Positions 1 to 7,828 of a stretch of DNA of 18,135 nt are shown in pieces. The DNA is taken from the NCBI GenBank assembly GCA_020850915.1, contig JADZDV010000449.1, forward strand, positions 1-18,135, read 5' to 3'. This stretch comes from Chloroflexota bacterium (GTDB lineage: Bacteria; Chloroflexota; UBA6077; JADZDV01). Position 1 is the first letter of the stretch. Each line of letters opens with the position of its first letter. Both the position numbers and the translations under genes were made by a program. The notes under the pieces are model-generated. The model was not told where the DNA came from, did not search any database, and saw nothing but the letters and a program-made list of their open reading frames with translations.

Positions 1-822
1 CTCGGCTCGTGCCAGAAAGACCTCTCGAACATCTGTCTCGCTGCACGCGAGCGTGAAGGCCGCGGTGGCGGCATGCACGTTGCCGGAGCGCTCATAGAAC
101 TCGCCCTGGCGCATATGGAGGTAGGCCTTGTCGCTGCCGGGCAGCTTCAGCGCTTCGTTCAGTGCCTCCACCGCGCGAGCGTCGTTCGCCGCGGTGCGCT
201 CGCCGTAGAGAAACGCCCAGAGCTTCCAATCCCCTGGATCTTCGAGGACGGCTTGCTCGAGGAGCGGTAGGTACGATGTCCGAGGCTTTGACAGGTCGGG
301 AAGCTGACGGATCAGGAGGTCTTCGCACCAGCCGACATGCTCCGGGCCCTGGCAGACCAGCTTCTCATGCACCGGATGCACCCAGCGGTAACCGTGGCGC
401 TGGTGGATTCGCTCGTGGAAATGCCTGGAGACGTCTGGCGCCTCGAGGCTTTCCCAGTTCCAATGAGTCTCGAAGCTGTGGTTGATCCGGGTGGGCCGGT
501 GACCGTCCAGGTAGGTTCTGAGCTGCTGGATGAAGCCCGGCGCAAGGACCTCGTCGGCGTCCAGCGAGACGCAGTAGCTGACGTTCGAGCTGACAAGGCT
601 CAAGGCCGCGTTGCGGGCATCGTCAAACCGCCAGGGTGCGATGGAGAGCTGAAAGAGTCGGATGCGGTCAACGCCCTTCAAGAGCTCCACAGTTCCGTCA
701 GTCGAGCCGGTATCGCAAACCACAATGTCATCCGCCTCCAGCGCGGACTCGACGGCGCGGCGGATGAGTTTGACCTCATCCTTGCACACCATGTAGACGG
801 CCACCGTCGGGTTTTCGACCAT
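1..822 (-). CDS. Family 2 glycosyltransferase with C-terminal TPR-like region (partial, 3' end off window)
   Basis: The reverse strand is open from an ATG at 822 to the left edge: 274 codons, no stop, so the C-terminus is missing. The N-terminal GT-A domain has the nucleotide-sugar motif CDTGSTDGT (residues 36-44), the common WRFDDARNAAL segment (64-74) and the metal-binding SLDADE (87-92). From about residue 185 the sequence turns helical and repeat-like (EQAVLEDPGDWKLWAFL, then EALNEALKLPGSDKAYLHMR), resembling the TPR arrays that follow this GT2 subgroup. No membrane segment is visible, so it is probably cytosolic and transfers a sugar from an activated donor; donor and acceptor cannot be read. 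GGAGCGAG precedes the ATG. It is divergent from the carbamoylation genes, which suggests a shared glycan or natural-product locus (inference). Confidence 0.85.
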   Translation of the reverse strand, partial: MVENPTVAVYMVCKDEVKLIRRAVESALEADDIVVCDTGSTDGTVELLKGVDRIRLFQLSIAPWRFDDARNAALSLVSSNVSYCVSLDADEVLAPGFIQQLRTYLDGHRPTRINHSFETHWNWESLEAPDVSRHFHERIHQRHGYRWVHPVHEKLVCQGPEHVGWCEDLLIRQLPDLSKPRTSYLPLLEQAVLEDPGDWKLWAFLYGERTAANDARAVEALNEALKLPGSDKAYLHMRQGEFYERSGNVHAATAAFTLACSETDVREVFLARAE

Positions 823-867
823 TACTCGCTCCAGAGCGGTGCTCGACCGGTTGTGGGCGCCCGGCCT

Positions 868-898
868 TTGCGCGCATAGTCGCGGCATCCGTTATACT
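868..898 (+). promoter_or_regulatory. Putative sigma-70-type promoter for the DUF5989/SxtJ-like/carbamoyltransferase operon
   Basis: In the 116-base divergent gap, TATACT (893-898) is a good -10 hexamer. The best -35-like hexamer is TTGCGC (868-873), with a long 19-base spacer. It lies about 40 bases before the GTG of the first plus-strand gene. The -10 match is good and the -35 weak. Confidence 0.4.
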
Positions 899-938
899 CG
901 GCCGGGCCTGACAGTCTCTCCCCTACAGGGAGCAGGCC

Positions 939-1139
939 GTGCTCGGGGAGTTCGTGGTGCGCCGTACCGTCGAGGATCTTTCCAACCGATTCGGCATCGC
1001 CGGTGAGCTGCTGGCGTTCCTCTGGGAGCAGCGTCTCTGGTGGATGATGCCGATCGTCGTGGCGCTGCTCGTCGTGGCAGGCTTCGTTGCGCTGGCGTCG
1101 GCTACCGGTCTCGGGGCAATGATCTACACCGTCTTTTAG
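939..1139 (+). CDS. DUF5989 family small membrane protein (carbamoyltransferase-associated)
   Basis: A 66-residue protein starting at GTG; AGGGAG (927-932) sits six bases upstream. Residues 27-36 (FLWEQRLWWM) lead into one membrane helix (about 37-57) and the protein ends in IYTVF. An E/W-rich 'FL..R.WW..P' lead, one helix and a terminal YT.F is the DUF5989 pattern as I remember it. These proteins are repeatedly found next to NodU/SxtI-type carbamoyltransferases, including in saxitoxin-type clusters. Biochemical role is unknown; a membrane anchor or partner of the carbamoyltransferase is only a guess. It is the first gene of a three-gene run, 27 bases before the next. Confidence 0.75.
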   Translation: MLGEFVVRRTVEDLSNRFGIAGELLAFLWEQRLWWMMPIVVALLVVAGFVALASATGLGAMIYTVF

Positions 1140-1166
1140 CCTGCCTGGCGCCGGAACGGGTCCGCG

Positions 1167-1505
1167 ATGTTCTTTCACCTGATACTCGAGTACTGGTGGG
1201 CGGTGCTCATCGCTCTCGCGGTGTTCGCCGTTGTCTTCACGCTGTTCGTCACACGCGGCCAGCAGGAGGCCGGCGCTGGTGAGCGCGCCAAGCTCGCCTG
1301 GGCGCGCTGGCGCAGGATCTCGAACCACGCCGCCAACTTCCAGGCGCGCGTCATTCTAACGGTTTTCTACTTCACGTTCGTGGCGCCGTTCGGGCTGATG
1401 CTATCCCGGAAGGACACGCTCCGCGCTCGCCCCGGTGCACACGAGGGGTGGCTGCCCCGAACCACGCGTGACCGCACGCTGGCGGACGCGAGAAAGCAGT
1501 TCTAG
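1167..1505 (+). CDS. SxtJ-like small two-helix membrane protein
   Basis: A 112-residue protein with two predicted membrane helices (about 7-29 and 61-79) joined by a basic linker (ERAKLAWARWRR). Its hydrophilic tail ends in LADARKQF. Position between a DUF5989 gene and a carbamoyltransferase, and the FYF...PFGL segment in helix two, match the SxtJ-type proteins of carbamoyltransferase loci. The family call rests on context plus remembered pattern. The ATG at 1167 has only a weak purine-rich upstream stretch, so translation may be coupled to the preceding gene. It ends three bases before the TTG of the carbamoyltransferase. Function unknown; probably an inner-membrane accessory protein of the carbamoylation module. 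Confidence 0.6.
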   Translation: MFFHLILEYWWAVLIALAVFAVVFTLFVTRGQQEAGAGERAKLAWARWRRISNHAANFQARVILTVFYFTFVAPFGLMLSRKDTLRARPGAHEGWLPRTTRDRTLADARKQF

Positions 1506-1508
1506 CGC

Positions 1509-3296
1509 TTGAACATTCTTGGCATTAGCTGCTTCTACCATGACGCCGCGGCGGCGCTCCTCCAGGATGGTCTTCTCGTGGCAGCCGCGGAGGAAGAGCG
1601 GTTCAGCCGGCAGAAGCACGACTCACGTTTCCCGGAGCATGCCATTCGCTTCTGCCTGGAGAAGGGCGGCATCTCCGTTGGCGACGTGGACTACGTTGTC
1701 TTCTACGAGAAGCCGTTCCCGAAGTTCGAGCGGCTGATCAGCTCGCTCCTCTCGACCTGGCCGCGCTCGCTGAAGCCGTTCCGCGAGGCGATGATCGTCT
1801 GGATGACCGAGAAGCTGTGGATGAAGGACCTCATCCGCAAACAGACCGGCGTGACGCGCGACAAGATCCTGTTCGTCGAGCACCATCTCTAGCACGCGGC
1901 TTCCGCCTTCTTCTGCTCGCCGTTCGACGAGTCCGCTGTCATGACCGTGGACGGCGTTGGCGAATGGACCACCGCGACGCTCGGTCGGGCGACCGCGGAC
2001 TGGGGTGACGGGGCGCGAAAGAACGAGATCGAGCTGTTTGGTGAAGCGCGGTTCCCGCACTCGCTCGGGTTGTTCTACTCCGGCTTCACCGCCTTTCTCG
2101 GCTTCGAGGTGAACGACGGCGAGTACAAGGTCATGGGCATGGCTCCCTACGGCAAGCCGAAATACGAGGATGAAGTCCGCAAGGTCATCAACGTCTATAA
2201 GGACGGCAGCTTCGCGCTGGACCTCTCGTACTTCAGCTTCCACTACTCCCTGACGGACACCTACTCGCGCAAGTTCCTGGATCTCTTTGGCGAGCCGCGC
2301 GACCCACGCGCCGAGTTCTTTGTCGAGAAGGACCAGCTCGGCTACACGGGTGACGATCGAGAGCTGGAGGCGAACCGACGCTACGCGGACCTGGCCGCCT
2401 CGGTGCAGCGTGTGACGGAAGAGACGCTGCTCGCGATGGCGCGTGAGCTCCACAGCCGGACCGGGTCGAAGCGGCTCGTGCTTGCTGGCGGCGTCGGCTA
2501 CAACTCCATGGCGAACGGTCGGATCCTATCGGAGACGCCCTTCGAGGAGGTGTACGTCCAGCCCGCGGCGGGCGATTCCGGCGGTGCCATTGGCGCCGCC
2601 CTCTACGTCTACCATGCGCTGCTGGGCAAGCCTCGGAAGTTCGTCATGCAGCACGCATATTGGGGCTCATCGTACGGCGACGACCGAATCGAGCAGGCCT
2701 GTCGCGAGCGCGGTGTCGCGTTCGAGCGACTGGAAGACGACCGTCTGCTGGACATGGTGGCCGAGGCGCTGGCTGGCGGACAGGTTGTAGGGTGGTCGCA
2801 GGGGCGCTTTGAGTGGGGGCCCCGCGCCCTCGGAAACCGCTCGATCCTGGCGAACCCGACTCGCGACGAGATGAAGGAAGTGGTCAATACGAAGATCAAG
2901 TTTCGCGAGCCGTTCCGGCCGTTCGCACCGGCGATTCTGGCTGAGGCGGCGCCGGACTACTTCAAGATGCCGCCAACTATGAACGGACACCAGCCGGACC
3001 CGCTGAAGTTCATGCTGGCGGTCCTGCCGATCCTTCAGGATAAGCAGGAGCGGATTCCCGCCTGCTCTCACATGGGCACGGGTCGGCTCCAGACCGTGGA
3101 GGAGCAGGCAAACCCGCGCTACTACGGCTTGATCCGGCGGTTCGGGGAGTTGACCGGAGTCCCGGTGCTGATGAACACGAGCTTCAACCTGCGCGGCGAG
3201 CCGATCGTGACCACTCCGGAGAACGCCCTGAGCACCTTCTTCAACTCGGGGCTCGACCTGCTGGTTATGGACAACCACCTGGTTCGGAAAAAGTAG
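1509..3296 (+). pseudogene. NodU/SxtI-family carbamoyltransferase interrupted by an in-frame TAG
   Basis: Starting at TTG 1509, the frame encodes an O-carbamoyltransferase: N-terminal Kae1-like domain (ILGISCFYHDAAAALL, then EEERFSRQKHD) and C-terminal domain (GRFEWGPRALGNRS, FREPFRPFAPA, LMNTSFNLRGEP). Such enzymes move a carbamoyl group from carbamoyl phosphate, via carbamoyl-AMP, onto a hydroxyl. Codon 128 (1890-1892) is TAG, inside what should be the metal-binding HHLSH. The same frame then stays open to 3296, giving about 595 codons, normal for the family. A second oddity is SHMGTGRLQTV (around codon 521), where the family usually has H-V-D-G-T, so the Asp is missing. TAG is also the normal stop of both upstream genes and of this one, which argues against codon reassignment. 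The gene is a pseudogene, a recent nonsense mutant, or carries a sequence error. Restart at ATG 1941 would omit the metal motif. Family call is firm; functional status is open. Confidence 0.85.
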
Positions 3297-3326
3297 CCGC
3301 GGGGGCGGAACGTCGCGAAAAGAACA

Positions 3327-3352
3327 CGGGCCTGCCGGCCAGGGCAGGCCCG
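3327..3352. terminator. Bidirectional intrinsic terminator between convergent genes
   Basis: A perfect 10-bp inverted repeat (CGGGCCTGCC at 3327-3336, GGCAGGCCCG at 3343-3352) has a 6-base loop. Read on the minus strand it is followed by the T-rich TGTTCTTTTC, making a good terminator for the 105-aa gene. On the plus strand the tail is TCGTTCGTCG, so termination of the carbamoyltransferase operon is less certain. Confidence 0.75.
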
Positions 3353-3376
3353 TCGTTCGTCGTGAGTCGTTCGCGG

Positions 3377-3694
3377 TCAGGCGATCAGGAGGCCGGCCTC
3401 GTGTCGAGCGGCGACGTATTCGGCGTCGTCCAGCCACTCGGTACGGGGCTCCGTCTGGCGCCAGTGGATGAAGTCCGGCCGCCCCTCCGCGATGTTCCAG
3501 TCAAGCCAGAAGAAGAAGATCCGGCCGTTCTGATCGACGACATATCCCGTCGCCGAGTCCGACCCGTCGGGCAGAGACCTGGGCTCGACCGTCACCCTGA
3601 ACAGCCCGTGGCGCGTGACCCCGTGTGCGCACAGCAGGTCGCCGATCATGTCGGCGCCTCGCGCGGTAGTAGCCGCGGGACCGTGAATTCTCAC
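3377..3694 (-). CDS. Conserved-looking hypothetical protein, 105 aa
   Basis: I do not recognise this family. The start chosen is GTG 3694, because ACGGAGGT (plus coordinates 3701-3708) sits at ideal distance, 7 bases upstream of it; an ATG at 3778 would bury that ribosome site in the coding region. The protein is soluble: no signal peptide or membrane helix. After a short N-terminus (VRIHGPAATTARGADMIG) comes a probable beta-rich core (GLFRVTVEPRSLPDG, GYVVDQNGRIFFFWLDWN), then a Trp-rich segment (FIHWRQTEPRTEWLDDAEY) and an AARHEAGL tail. The core reads like a small single-domain binding fold, but no catalytic signature is visible. It is a single gene with its own terminator and a 244-base upstream gap. 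Confidence 0.75.
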   Translation of the reverse strand: MRIHGPAATTARGADMIGDLLCAHGVTRHGLFRVTVEPRSLPDGSDSATGYVVDQNGRIFFFWLDWNIAEGRPDFIHWRQTEPRTEWLDDAEYVAARHEAGLLIA

Positions 3695-3780
3695 CAGAAG
3701 ACCTCCGTCATTGGTTGGACGCGTTACTGGCTGCCCGCATCCCAGACCGGGGCCACGACTCTGTGGCACCGTCCACACTG

Positions 3781-3786
3781 TTTATA
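3781..3786 (-). promoter_or_regulatory. -10-like hexamer upstream of the 105-aa gene
   Basis: TTTATA on the plus strand reads TATAAA on the minus strand, about 87 bases before the GTG at 3694. No convincing -35 hexamer lies at 16-18 bases, so this is only a candidate. Confidence 0.25.
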
Positions 3787-3835
3787 CCCCATTCGGTAGG
3801 CTGCTGACTAGGTGCAGCGGGACCGAATTTTTCTT

Positions 3836-3852
3836 GACGGGACGGTCCCGTC
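3836..3852. repeat. 17-base perfect inverted repeat in intergenic region (operator-like)
   Basis: GACGGGAC (3836-3843), one centre base, then GTCCCGTC (3845-3852). A near-consensus -35 hexamer TTGACG (3834-3839) overlaps its left edge. The one-base centre makes an RNA hairpin poor and a protein-binding dyad more likely. It lies in the 244-base gap between the membrane glycosyltransferase gene and the 105-aa gene, both minus strand. No regulator can be assigned. Confidence 0.45.
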
Positions 3853-3938
3853 CCTCCTCATAACTGAAACGGCTCCCCGCGAGCCTGGTTGCTGGACGAT
3901 CCGAGTGGTCTGTTGCCAGCAGGGCACGGCGCCGGCTG

Positions 3939-5633
3939 TTACTCCTTGGTCTCGACGTCCAGGAGACGGTAGACACGAACGGTGGGACCGGTCCGCTCGT
4001 AGTCCGGCAGGTCCCAGAAGGGCGTCATCAGGTCGTCGAGCCGGAACGGGACGGCTGCGCCGTCGCGGCCAGGACCGAACTCAGCCAGGAGATCGGCGCG
4101 CTGGTCCAGGCTTCGGTGGAGCCGCTCGTAGCGGAGCGTGGTGTCTGGCTTGAGGCTTCGGTCGACCAGCCAGCGCTCGTAGGCGAAGCTGCTCGTCACG
4201 AGGTACTGAATGCCGCGGTTGGCGAAAGAGCGCGCGGTGTCCGCCTCCGGATCGCCGTCGAAGCGGAGGAAGCGCAGCTCCTTCACGTTCTCTCCGTAGG
4301 TCCGCTGGCGCGTGGCGAGGTCGAACAGCGAGTAGTCCTCCATCTTGACGCGGCTACGCTGGGGTAGATTGTCCTGGACCCAGGCGTTCGCCTGGATCCG
4401 GGTGTCCTCCTGGACGAGCATGCGCGCCTGGAGCAAGTCGTTCCAGAGGGACTGGGAGACGGCCAGCAGCAGCAATCCGGCAAACGCCAGGCGAGCTCGA
4501 ATGGCGGGGCGGACCGAGCGCGCAGCCACGACGAGCGCCAGGCCGGCGAAGGGACAGAGCGTCGGCAACAGCGGGATGGTGAAACGCGGGAAGAACAGCA
4601 GCTTTGGCATCAGAAAGGCGAGGTAGGCCGCCGGAAAGGCGAGGAGCACCAGAGCAGCCCCTCGCGCCGTCGACCGCCGGAGCGCAAGCGCCACACCAAG
4701 CCCGGCCAGGGCGAGGGCCGGAGCGCCAAAGCCCTGCAGCAGGCTGGTGAGGTAGAGCAGCGGCGTGGCCTCCAACGGCTGCCCCAGCCAGCGGCTGTTG
4801 CCAAAACCGTACTGGACGAGAAAGTCGCGTTGGAATCGAGGCCAGTCAAGAATGGTGAACGGAGTGCCGGCGAGATAGCCCACGAGGCTGGCGCACCCTG
4901 CCGCGACGAGCAGGGAGACCGGTCGCGGGCGGAGTGAGGCGCGCAGGACGTACCGGCAACTGGCGACATGCGCCGCGACGATCGAAACGAAGAAGAATCC
5001 CATGTTGTACTTGGTGGAGGCGGCCAGGCCGCCGAGCAGGCCGGCGGCAACGTAGGCGCGCCACGTGGCGTGGCGGATGAGCGAGACGGCCGCCAGCAGC
5101 GAGCCCGCCAGAAAGGCCGTCGCGGTGACGTCGTTCACACCGTAGTGCGAGTCTCGGACGTGGAGAAACGACAGGGCCATCAGGAGGGCTGAGGCGATGC
5201 CCGTGAGCTCGCTCCAGGGGGCCGGAGACGTATCGTGCCGCGGACCGGTTCCGCGGCGCCAGGCGTCATACAGGGCCCGGCCCAGGCTGTAGGCCAGCCA
5301 GACGGTGACCGTGCCGGACACGGCCGAGATAGTCCGCGCCAGCAGATACGGACCGCCGAGCTCCGGAGAGGTCAGCCAGGGGGCCAGCGGTCCGAGGTGG
5401 CGGCCCACGAACAAGCCGGCCACGATGAGATACGTCAGGAGACTCGGGTTCTTGAAGTACTTGGGGTCGAGATCGCCGAACTTGAGGATGTCCAGCGCCT
5501 GATCGACGTAGAAGATCTCGTCGGGGTGGAACGCCCAGGGCAGGCCCCAGCGCAGCCCCCAGAGGCGAAGTCCAAGGGCGAGGGCAAGAATCGCGGCCAG
5601 AGCGATTGGGATCCAGACGGAACGTCGTTTCAC
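3939..5633 (-). CDS. Membrane glycosyltransferase, family 39/PMT_2-like
   Basis: A 564-residue polytopic membrane protein. The first helix begins at the start (VWIPIALAAILALALGLRLWG) and is followed by HPDEIFYVDQAL (36-47); the acidic pair in the first outer loop is the catalytic site of ArnT/PMT-type enzymes, which use polyprenyl-phosphate sugars. Many hydrophobic helices follow to about residue 390. The last 160 residues or so are soluble and probably extracytoplasmic. I place the start at GTG 5633, 16 bases after lipB, because earlier in-frame starts would run into lipB and add an uncharged-poor, Arg-rich leader unlike the family; no strong ribosome site is visible. It is the last gene of the five-gene minus-strand run. 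Acceptor unknown; lipid or protein glycosylation is possible. Confidence 0.8.
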   Translation of the reverse strand: MKRRSVWIPIALAAILALALGLRLWGLRWGLPWAFHPDEIFYVDQALDILKFGDLDPKYFKNPSLLTYLIVAGLFVGRHLGPLAPWLTSPELGGPYLLARTISAVSGTVTVWLAYSLGRALYDAWRRGTGPRHDTSPAPWSELTGIASALLMALSFLHVRDSHYGVNDVTATAFLAGSLLAAVSLIRHATWRAYVAAGLLGGLAASTKYNMGFFFVSIVAAHVASCRYVLRASLRPRPVSLLVAAGCASLVGYLAGTPFTILDWPRFQRDFLVQYGFGNSRWLGQPLEATPLLYLTSLLQGFGAPALALAGLGVALALRRSTARGAALVLLAFPAAYLAFLMPKLLFFPRFTIPLLPTLCPFAGLALVVAARSVRPAIRARLAFAGLLLLAVSQSLWNDLLQARMLVQEDTRIQANAWVQDNLPQRSRVKMEDYSLFDLATRQRTYGENVKELRFLRFDGDPEADTARSFANRGIQYLVTSSFAYERWLVDRSLKPDTTLRYERLHRSLDQRADLLAEFGPGRDGAAVPFRLDDLMTPFWDLPDYERTGPTVRVYRLLDVETKE

Positions 5634-5649
5634 AGGCGGAACGGCAGCT

Positions 5650-6390
5650 TCAGGCCAGGCTGGCGATCCGTAACCCCGGCTTGTCACCAGGCGCCGAAGC
5701 GATCTCGAACTGCGCGTGCCGATTCTCGAACCGGCCCGGTCGTACGTCACGCTCGAAGACCTGCCCGAAGTGAAACGAGACAGCGTGGCGAAAGGCCTCG
5801 CTCTCGACGCGCTGGCCGGTGAGCCGCTCGAGCGACGTCACGCCGCGATCGGCCAGGCCGCACGGGTCGATCAGATCGAAGTGGCGCAGATCTGGGTGGA
5901 GGTTGACCGCGAAGCCATGCATCGTCACCCCGCGCGAGACGCCCACGCCGATCGCGGCGAGCTTGCCCTGTGGCGTCCAGACGCCGCGATGCGCCGCATC
6001 TCGCAGAGTCACGAGGCCGTGCTCGCGCAGGGCACGCATGATGGTCTCTTCGAGCCCGGTGACATAACCCGGCGCGTCGCCGGCCAACTTGCGCAGATCC
6101 ACGATCGGATAGCCGATGAGCTGCCCCGGACCGTGGTAGGTTGCGAGGCCGCCGCGATTGACCGAGACGACCTGGATTTCGAGCGCATCGAGCACCTGCT
6201 CGTCAGCCAGGACGTCTGCGCGGGTGCCGCGACGCCCCAGAGTGATGACCGGCGGGTGCTCCAGGAGCAGGAGCTGGTCGGGCAGACGCTCGGCAGCGCG
6301 TAGCTCCGCCAGTTGGCGCTGGAGGGCCCAGGCCTGGAGGTAGGGCACCGTCCCGAGCCAGCTCACCTCCAGCACTGGCGGCTGGCTCAT
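5650..6390 (-). CDS. lipB: Octanoyl-[acyl-carrier-protein]:protein N-octanoyltransferase LipB
   Basis: LipB moves the octanoyl group from octanoyl-ACP to a lysine of lipoyl domains (E2 and GcvH proteins), the first step of lipoate assembly before LipA adds sulfur. The 246-residue protein has the family blocks: LLLEHPPVITLGRRG (41-55), RGGLATYHGPGQLIGYP (79-95), GVWTPQGKLAAIGV (136-149) with the catalytic Lys at 143, and IDPCGL (174-179) with the catalytic Cys at 177. Length is slightly above the usual 210-230. The ATG overlaps the lpdA stop by four bases (ATGA), implying translational coupling. Pairing with lpdA makes sense because lipoyl domains made by LipB are reoxidised by LpdA. No lipA is in the window. 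Confidence 0.97.
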   Translation of the reverse strand: MSQPPVLEVSWLGTVPYLQAWALQRQLAELRAAERLPDQLLLLEHPPVITLGRRGTRADVLADEQVLDALEIQVVSVNRGGLATYHGPGQLIGYPIVDLRKLAGDAPGYVTGLEETIMRALREHGLVTLRDAAHRGVWTPQGKLAAIGVGVSRGVTMHGFAVNLHPDLRHFDLIDPCGLADRGVTSLERLTGQRVESEAFRHAVSFHFGQVFERDVRPGRFENRHAQFEIASAPGDKPGLRIASLA

Positions 6391-7817
6391 CCCCGTCTGG
6401 CGCGCTCGCGCGGCTTCGGAAGGTGGATCGACCGACCGGTGGCGGCCAGGCAGGCCTCCATCACGGACTCGGCCAGCGTCGGGTGGGCGTGGATCGCGGT
6501 GGCGATGTCCTCGAGGGTCGCTTCCAGACGCAGCGCCAGGACGCTTTCGGGAATCAGTTCGGATGCCTCCGAGCCGATGATGTGGGCGCCGAGCAGCTCA
6601 CCGTACTTTGCCTCGGCGACGACTTTGACCATGCCCTCCGTCTCGCCGCCGACCATCGCACGGCCGCTGGCCGCGAAGGGGAAGCGGCCAACCTGCACCT
6701 CGTACCCTGCCTCGATCGCCTGTTTCTCGGTCAGGCCAACCGACGCGACTTCCGGGTGGGTGTAGGTACAGCCGGGCACGGCCTTGTAGTCCATCGTCCT
6801 CGCTTCTCCGGCGGCGTTCTCGGTGGCGACGATGCCCTGGTGCGACGCTACGTGCGCCAGGAGCTTCTTACCGGTCACGTCCCCGATCGCGAAGACGCCG
6901 GGCAGGTTCGTCCGCATCGCGTCGTCCACCATGACCCAGCCTCGCTCTAGCTTCACGCCAGCCTCTTCGAGCCCGAGCCCGTCGGTAACTGGCCTGCGAC
7001 CGACGCCGATCAGCACCACGTCCACTTCGACCTGCTCGCTCTGGCCGTCCGCGCCGACCACCGTGCACAGACGAGCGCCGCTCGCCGACGCCTCGATGCG
7101 CTCAACTTTCGCGCTGGTCCGCACGGTGATGCCTCGCCGGGAAAAGACGCGGCCAAGCAGTTTGCCGATCTCTTCGTCCTCGACCGGGACGAGCGTTGGG
7201 AGCATCTCGACCAGGGTCATCTCCGTACCGAGACTGTGGAAGATGTTGGCCCACTCGGCTCCAACGGCGCCGCCGCCGATCACCAGCATGCGCCGCGGGA
7301 TCTCTGCCAGGGCGAGCGCGCCGTCGCTGTCGATCACGCCCTCCCCGTCTGCCCCGGGGATCGGCAGGCTGGCCGGCCTGGAGCCTGTGGCGATGACGAC
7401 GTTCCGGGCCTGGATGTCGATCGGCTCGCCGCCGCGGACGCGGACGCGGACGCGGCCAGGGCCCGCCAGTTGGGCGCTGCCGTGGATGATCTCGACCGCC
7501 TGGCTCTGAAGGAGCGACCCGACTCCGTTCGTGAGGTTCTTCACCACGCGATCGCGGCGCTTGATCACCTGCTGGTAGTCCACCCGGACGTTGTCCGCGA
7601 GGATGCCCAGCTCCTCGGACCTCTTCAGCAAGTCGAAGACGTTGGCACTGCGGAGCATCGCCTTGGTCGGGATACAGCCTCGGTTGAGGCACACGCCGCC
7701 GATGGCGTCCCGCTCGACGATCGCCGTCCTCAGTCCAAGCTGCCCTGCCCGAATCGCGGCGACGTATCCGCCGGGCCCCGAGCCGATCACACAGAGATCG
7801 ACCTCGCGCTCGCTCAA
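6387..7817 (-). CDS. lpdA: Dihydrolipoyl dehydrogenase (E3)
   Basis: This FAD-dependent E3 subunit reoxidises dihydrolipoyl groups of 2-oxoacid dehydrogenase complexes or the glycine cleavage system, reducing NAD+. In 476 residues the landmarks run in order: FAD-binding GSGPGGYVAAIRAGQLG (12-28), the redox-active disulfide GGVCLNRGCIPTK (Cys43, Cys48), NAD-binding GGGAVGAEWA, the FAD-contact FAIGD, and the C-terminal His-Glu pair in HAHPTLAE (His445, Glu450) that completes the partner subunit's active site. The start is TTG 7817, supported by GGAGG (plus 7825-7829) seven bases upstream. The gene sits 81 bases after the moeA fusion and overlaps lipB. No E1/E2 genes are nearby, so which complex it serves is unknown. 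Confidence 0.97.
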   Translation of the reverse strand: MSEREVDLCVIGSGPGGYVAAIRAGQLGLRTAIVERDAIGGVCLNRGCIPTKAMLRSANVFDLLKRSEELGILADNVRVDYQQVIKRRDRVVKNLTNGVGSLLQSQAVEIIHGSAQLAGPGRVRVRVRGGEPIDIQARNVVIATGSRPASLPIPGADGEGVIDSDGALALAEIPRRMLVIGGGAVGAEWANIFHSLGTEMTLVEMLPTLVPVEDEEIGKLLGRVFSRRGITVRTSAKVERIEASASGARLCTVVGADGQSEQVEVDVVLIGVGRRPVTDGLGLEEAGVKLERGWVMVDDAMRTNLPGVFAIGDVTGKKLLAHVASHQGIVATENAAGEARTMDYKAVPGCTYTHPEVASVGLTEKQAIEAGYEVQVGRFPFAASGRAMVGGETEGMVKVVAEAKYGELLGAHIIGSEASELIPESVLALRLEATLEDIATAIHAHPTLAESVMEACLAATGRSIHLPKPRERARRG

Positions 7818-7828
7818 AGCAGCGCCTC

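Noticed and set aside
922..932. Small hairpin (CTCCC/GGGAG) covering the ribosome site of the DUF5989 gene
   Set aside because: Only five base pairs with a five-base loop; it is likely to occur by chance.
1890..1892. TAG as a recoded codon (pyrrolysine or a general amber-reassigned code)
   Set aside because: TAG terminates the two preceding genes and this gene itself at sensible family ends, and the position is normally Ser, not Lys-like. Site-specific suppression cannot be excluded.
3812..4153. Plus-strand open frame beginning near the 3836-3852 dyad
   Set aside because: It runs antisense into the membrane glycosyltransferase, has an Arg/Gly-rich shadow-like translation and no ribosome site.
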